Positions 62,740 to 64,000 of a DNA stretch of 64,000 nucleotides are shown here, one piece after another (the stretch's first letter is position 1; every line of letters begins with the position of its first letter). The notes under the pieces are model-generated. The model did no database searches, had not been told where the DNA came from, and was given only the letters and a program-made list of their open reading frames with translations. The position numbers and the translations under genes are program-made. Source of the DNA: Diploscapter coronatus (Eukaryota > Nematoda > Chromadorea > Rhabditida > Rhabditidae); contig OZ038422.1 of the NCBI GenBank assembly GCA_964036155.1, positions 66,487,201-66,551,200 on the forward strand, written 5' to 3'.

Positions 62740-64000
62740 GTTGGTATTTTTTTTTTTAATTTTACTCTTTTCATGATTTATTCTTTGACTCTGATGCCTT
62801 CTTTATCTTACCTTTCACTGCTGTTAGAAGGTCTGCATCGTTAATCGTTTTCAAAAATTATTTTTCAACCATTGTATCCCATTTCTTTATCAGTGGCAAG
62901 CAGAAAAACGCGCATATTTTGATAGACTGATATTGGTTTTTTCACCCTATCCCTTCTGCAAAATAATTCTGGCTACATTTTCCGGCATTCGTTTTGCTTC
63001 TGTAACCAACCCATTATCCTTTCCCTTCCACATTTAGCATTGTGCATTCAATGTCCAACCATCTAGCAATTCAGCTTCACCTTTCATCCATCAACCTCAT
63101 TCTGTCTTTTTGTAGTGAAAATGAGTCTGACTACGAATCCTTTCATTCTCCCTTTCCATTATGCAACTCACTCTGCCATTCTGCAGCTCTATCTCATTTC
63201 AGTTCATTTATTATCCCTTCCCAGTCCATCTCGAGTCATTTGCATATAGAACATTCTGAATGAAAGGAAGGAAGATGAAACTGTTCGGATATTTCTCGCG
63301 AGAAGATAATCAACTTAAGAATATCGTTCCCTCGGGGATGGATCTTAAATTGTGGACCTTAGAAAATTCACACGCTTTATCTGTGAAATGGTATTGGTAA
63401 CGACGAATATAATATGAATGAGTTTTCCAATTTAATGGCAAACGAATTTTATAAGACGCTCATTTTAATTTAGACGTGAGATAGAATGAAAATTTTGTTA
63501 GTTGTTCATTTTCACTATTCCTCCAAGTGCTCTTTCGGGACAACTCCCAAATTTCACCACAGCCATTCTCCCGAACCATCCATCCAATCGATTTTCGGAC
63601 ATGCCCTGTGCGTTGTCTTTGCCCGTCAGGTGCAGCTAATTAGTAGCCAGTCCTGTGTCCTGTGTGAGCTAAAGGATAGAAGGAAAGAGCAGAGAGAATA
63701 GCAATGACCTGATAGGAGGAGAAATGGAAGCAGAATGACTGGATGGAAATGCGAATTGCGAATGAAATGGGAAAGATGGTCACCCAAACTAATGGAATTA
63801 GATGAAGAGGCTAAAAGTTGCTGACGAATGAAAATGGTACGAAATTTTGCACGAAGAAGGATCTATCATTTGCGACATGAAGATAAACACTTGATTCAGT
63901 CTGTGTTTTATTTTGAATATAAAGGGAGCTCAGTCAGTTTAAGCTGATAAAAGCGTGTTCTTCACATGCTAAGTGATATTCATGCAACTTTTTGAATCAG
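62740..64000 (+). other. Intron of the Flamingo-type gene, open at the window edge
   Basis: At least 1.26 kb without a following exon. Pyrimidine-rich at 62990-63240 and purine-rich at 63660-63780 on the plus strand. No cadherin-like open stretch was seen. Confidence 0.6.

Overview
This is nuclear DNA of a nematode. The coding regions are broken by many very short introns, several of only 40-50 bases, ending mostly in TTTCAG or TTTTAG. Intergenic DNA is AT-rich. The genes include a chemoreceptor-type 7-TM pair and small cysteine-rich secreted proteins of the kind nematodes have, next to conserved animal genes. I cannot assign a species.

Layout from left to right. (+) 3' part of a beta-carbonic anhydrase; (+) ATP12/ATPAF2, the mitochondrial F1-ATPase assembly factor; (-) a secreted cysteine-containing protein; (+)(+) two chemoreceptor-like 7-TM genes, divergent from it; (+) a 9 kb, heavily interrupted PA200/PSME4 proteasome activator; (-) an unrecognised cysteine-containing protein; (-) the small GTPase Rap1, followed by about 7 kb without recognisable genes; (-) a HIG1-domain mitochondrial protein; (-)(-) two class-3 lipases in a tandem duplication; (-) a Wnt ligand; (-) a TatD-family nuclease with a long acidic N-terminal part; (-) an atlastin/GBP-type dynamin-like GTPase; (+) the first exons of a Flamingo/CELSR-type cadherin that runs off the right edge.

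The most informative region is 35.6-44.6 kb. A unit of about 2.6 kb carrying a whole lipase gene plus the last coding exon of the neighbouring Wnt gene was duplicated in tandem. The inner copy (40.3-42.9 kb) keeps an intact lipase and the working Wnt last exon. The outer copy (35.6-39.4 kb) carries an orphan Wnt exon, a lipase truncated by a one-base insertion, and a decayed mariner transposon that landed in a lipase intron at a TA. The inner copy preserves the empty target site, so the order of events can be read directly.

Besides mariner there are several small non-coding inverted-repeat elements: one with a perfect 8-bp target duplication, one with Tc1-like ends, one TA-flanked 566-bp element and one 136-bp near-perfect palindrome. 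They sit mostly in introns. The gene-poor blocks upstream of Rap1, Wnt, TatD and the cadherin share a strand bias: they are pyrimidine-rich on the strand of the downstream gene. I found no tRNA, rRNA, CRISPR or operon-type structure that I could support. I saw no complete new defence or metabolic system. Exon borders were read by eye, so they may be off by a base or so, and a few first exons are missing.
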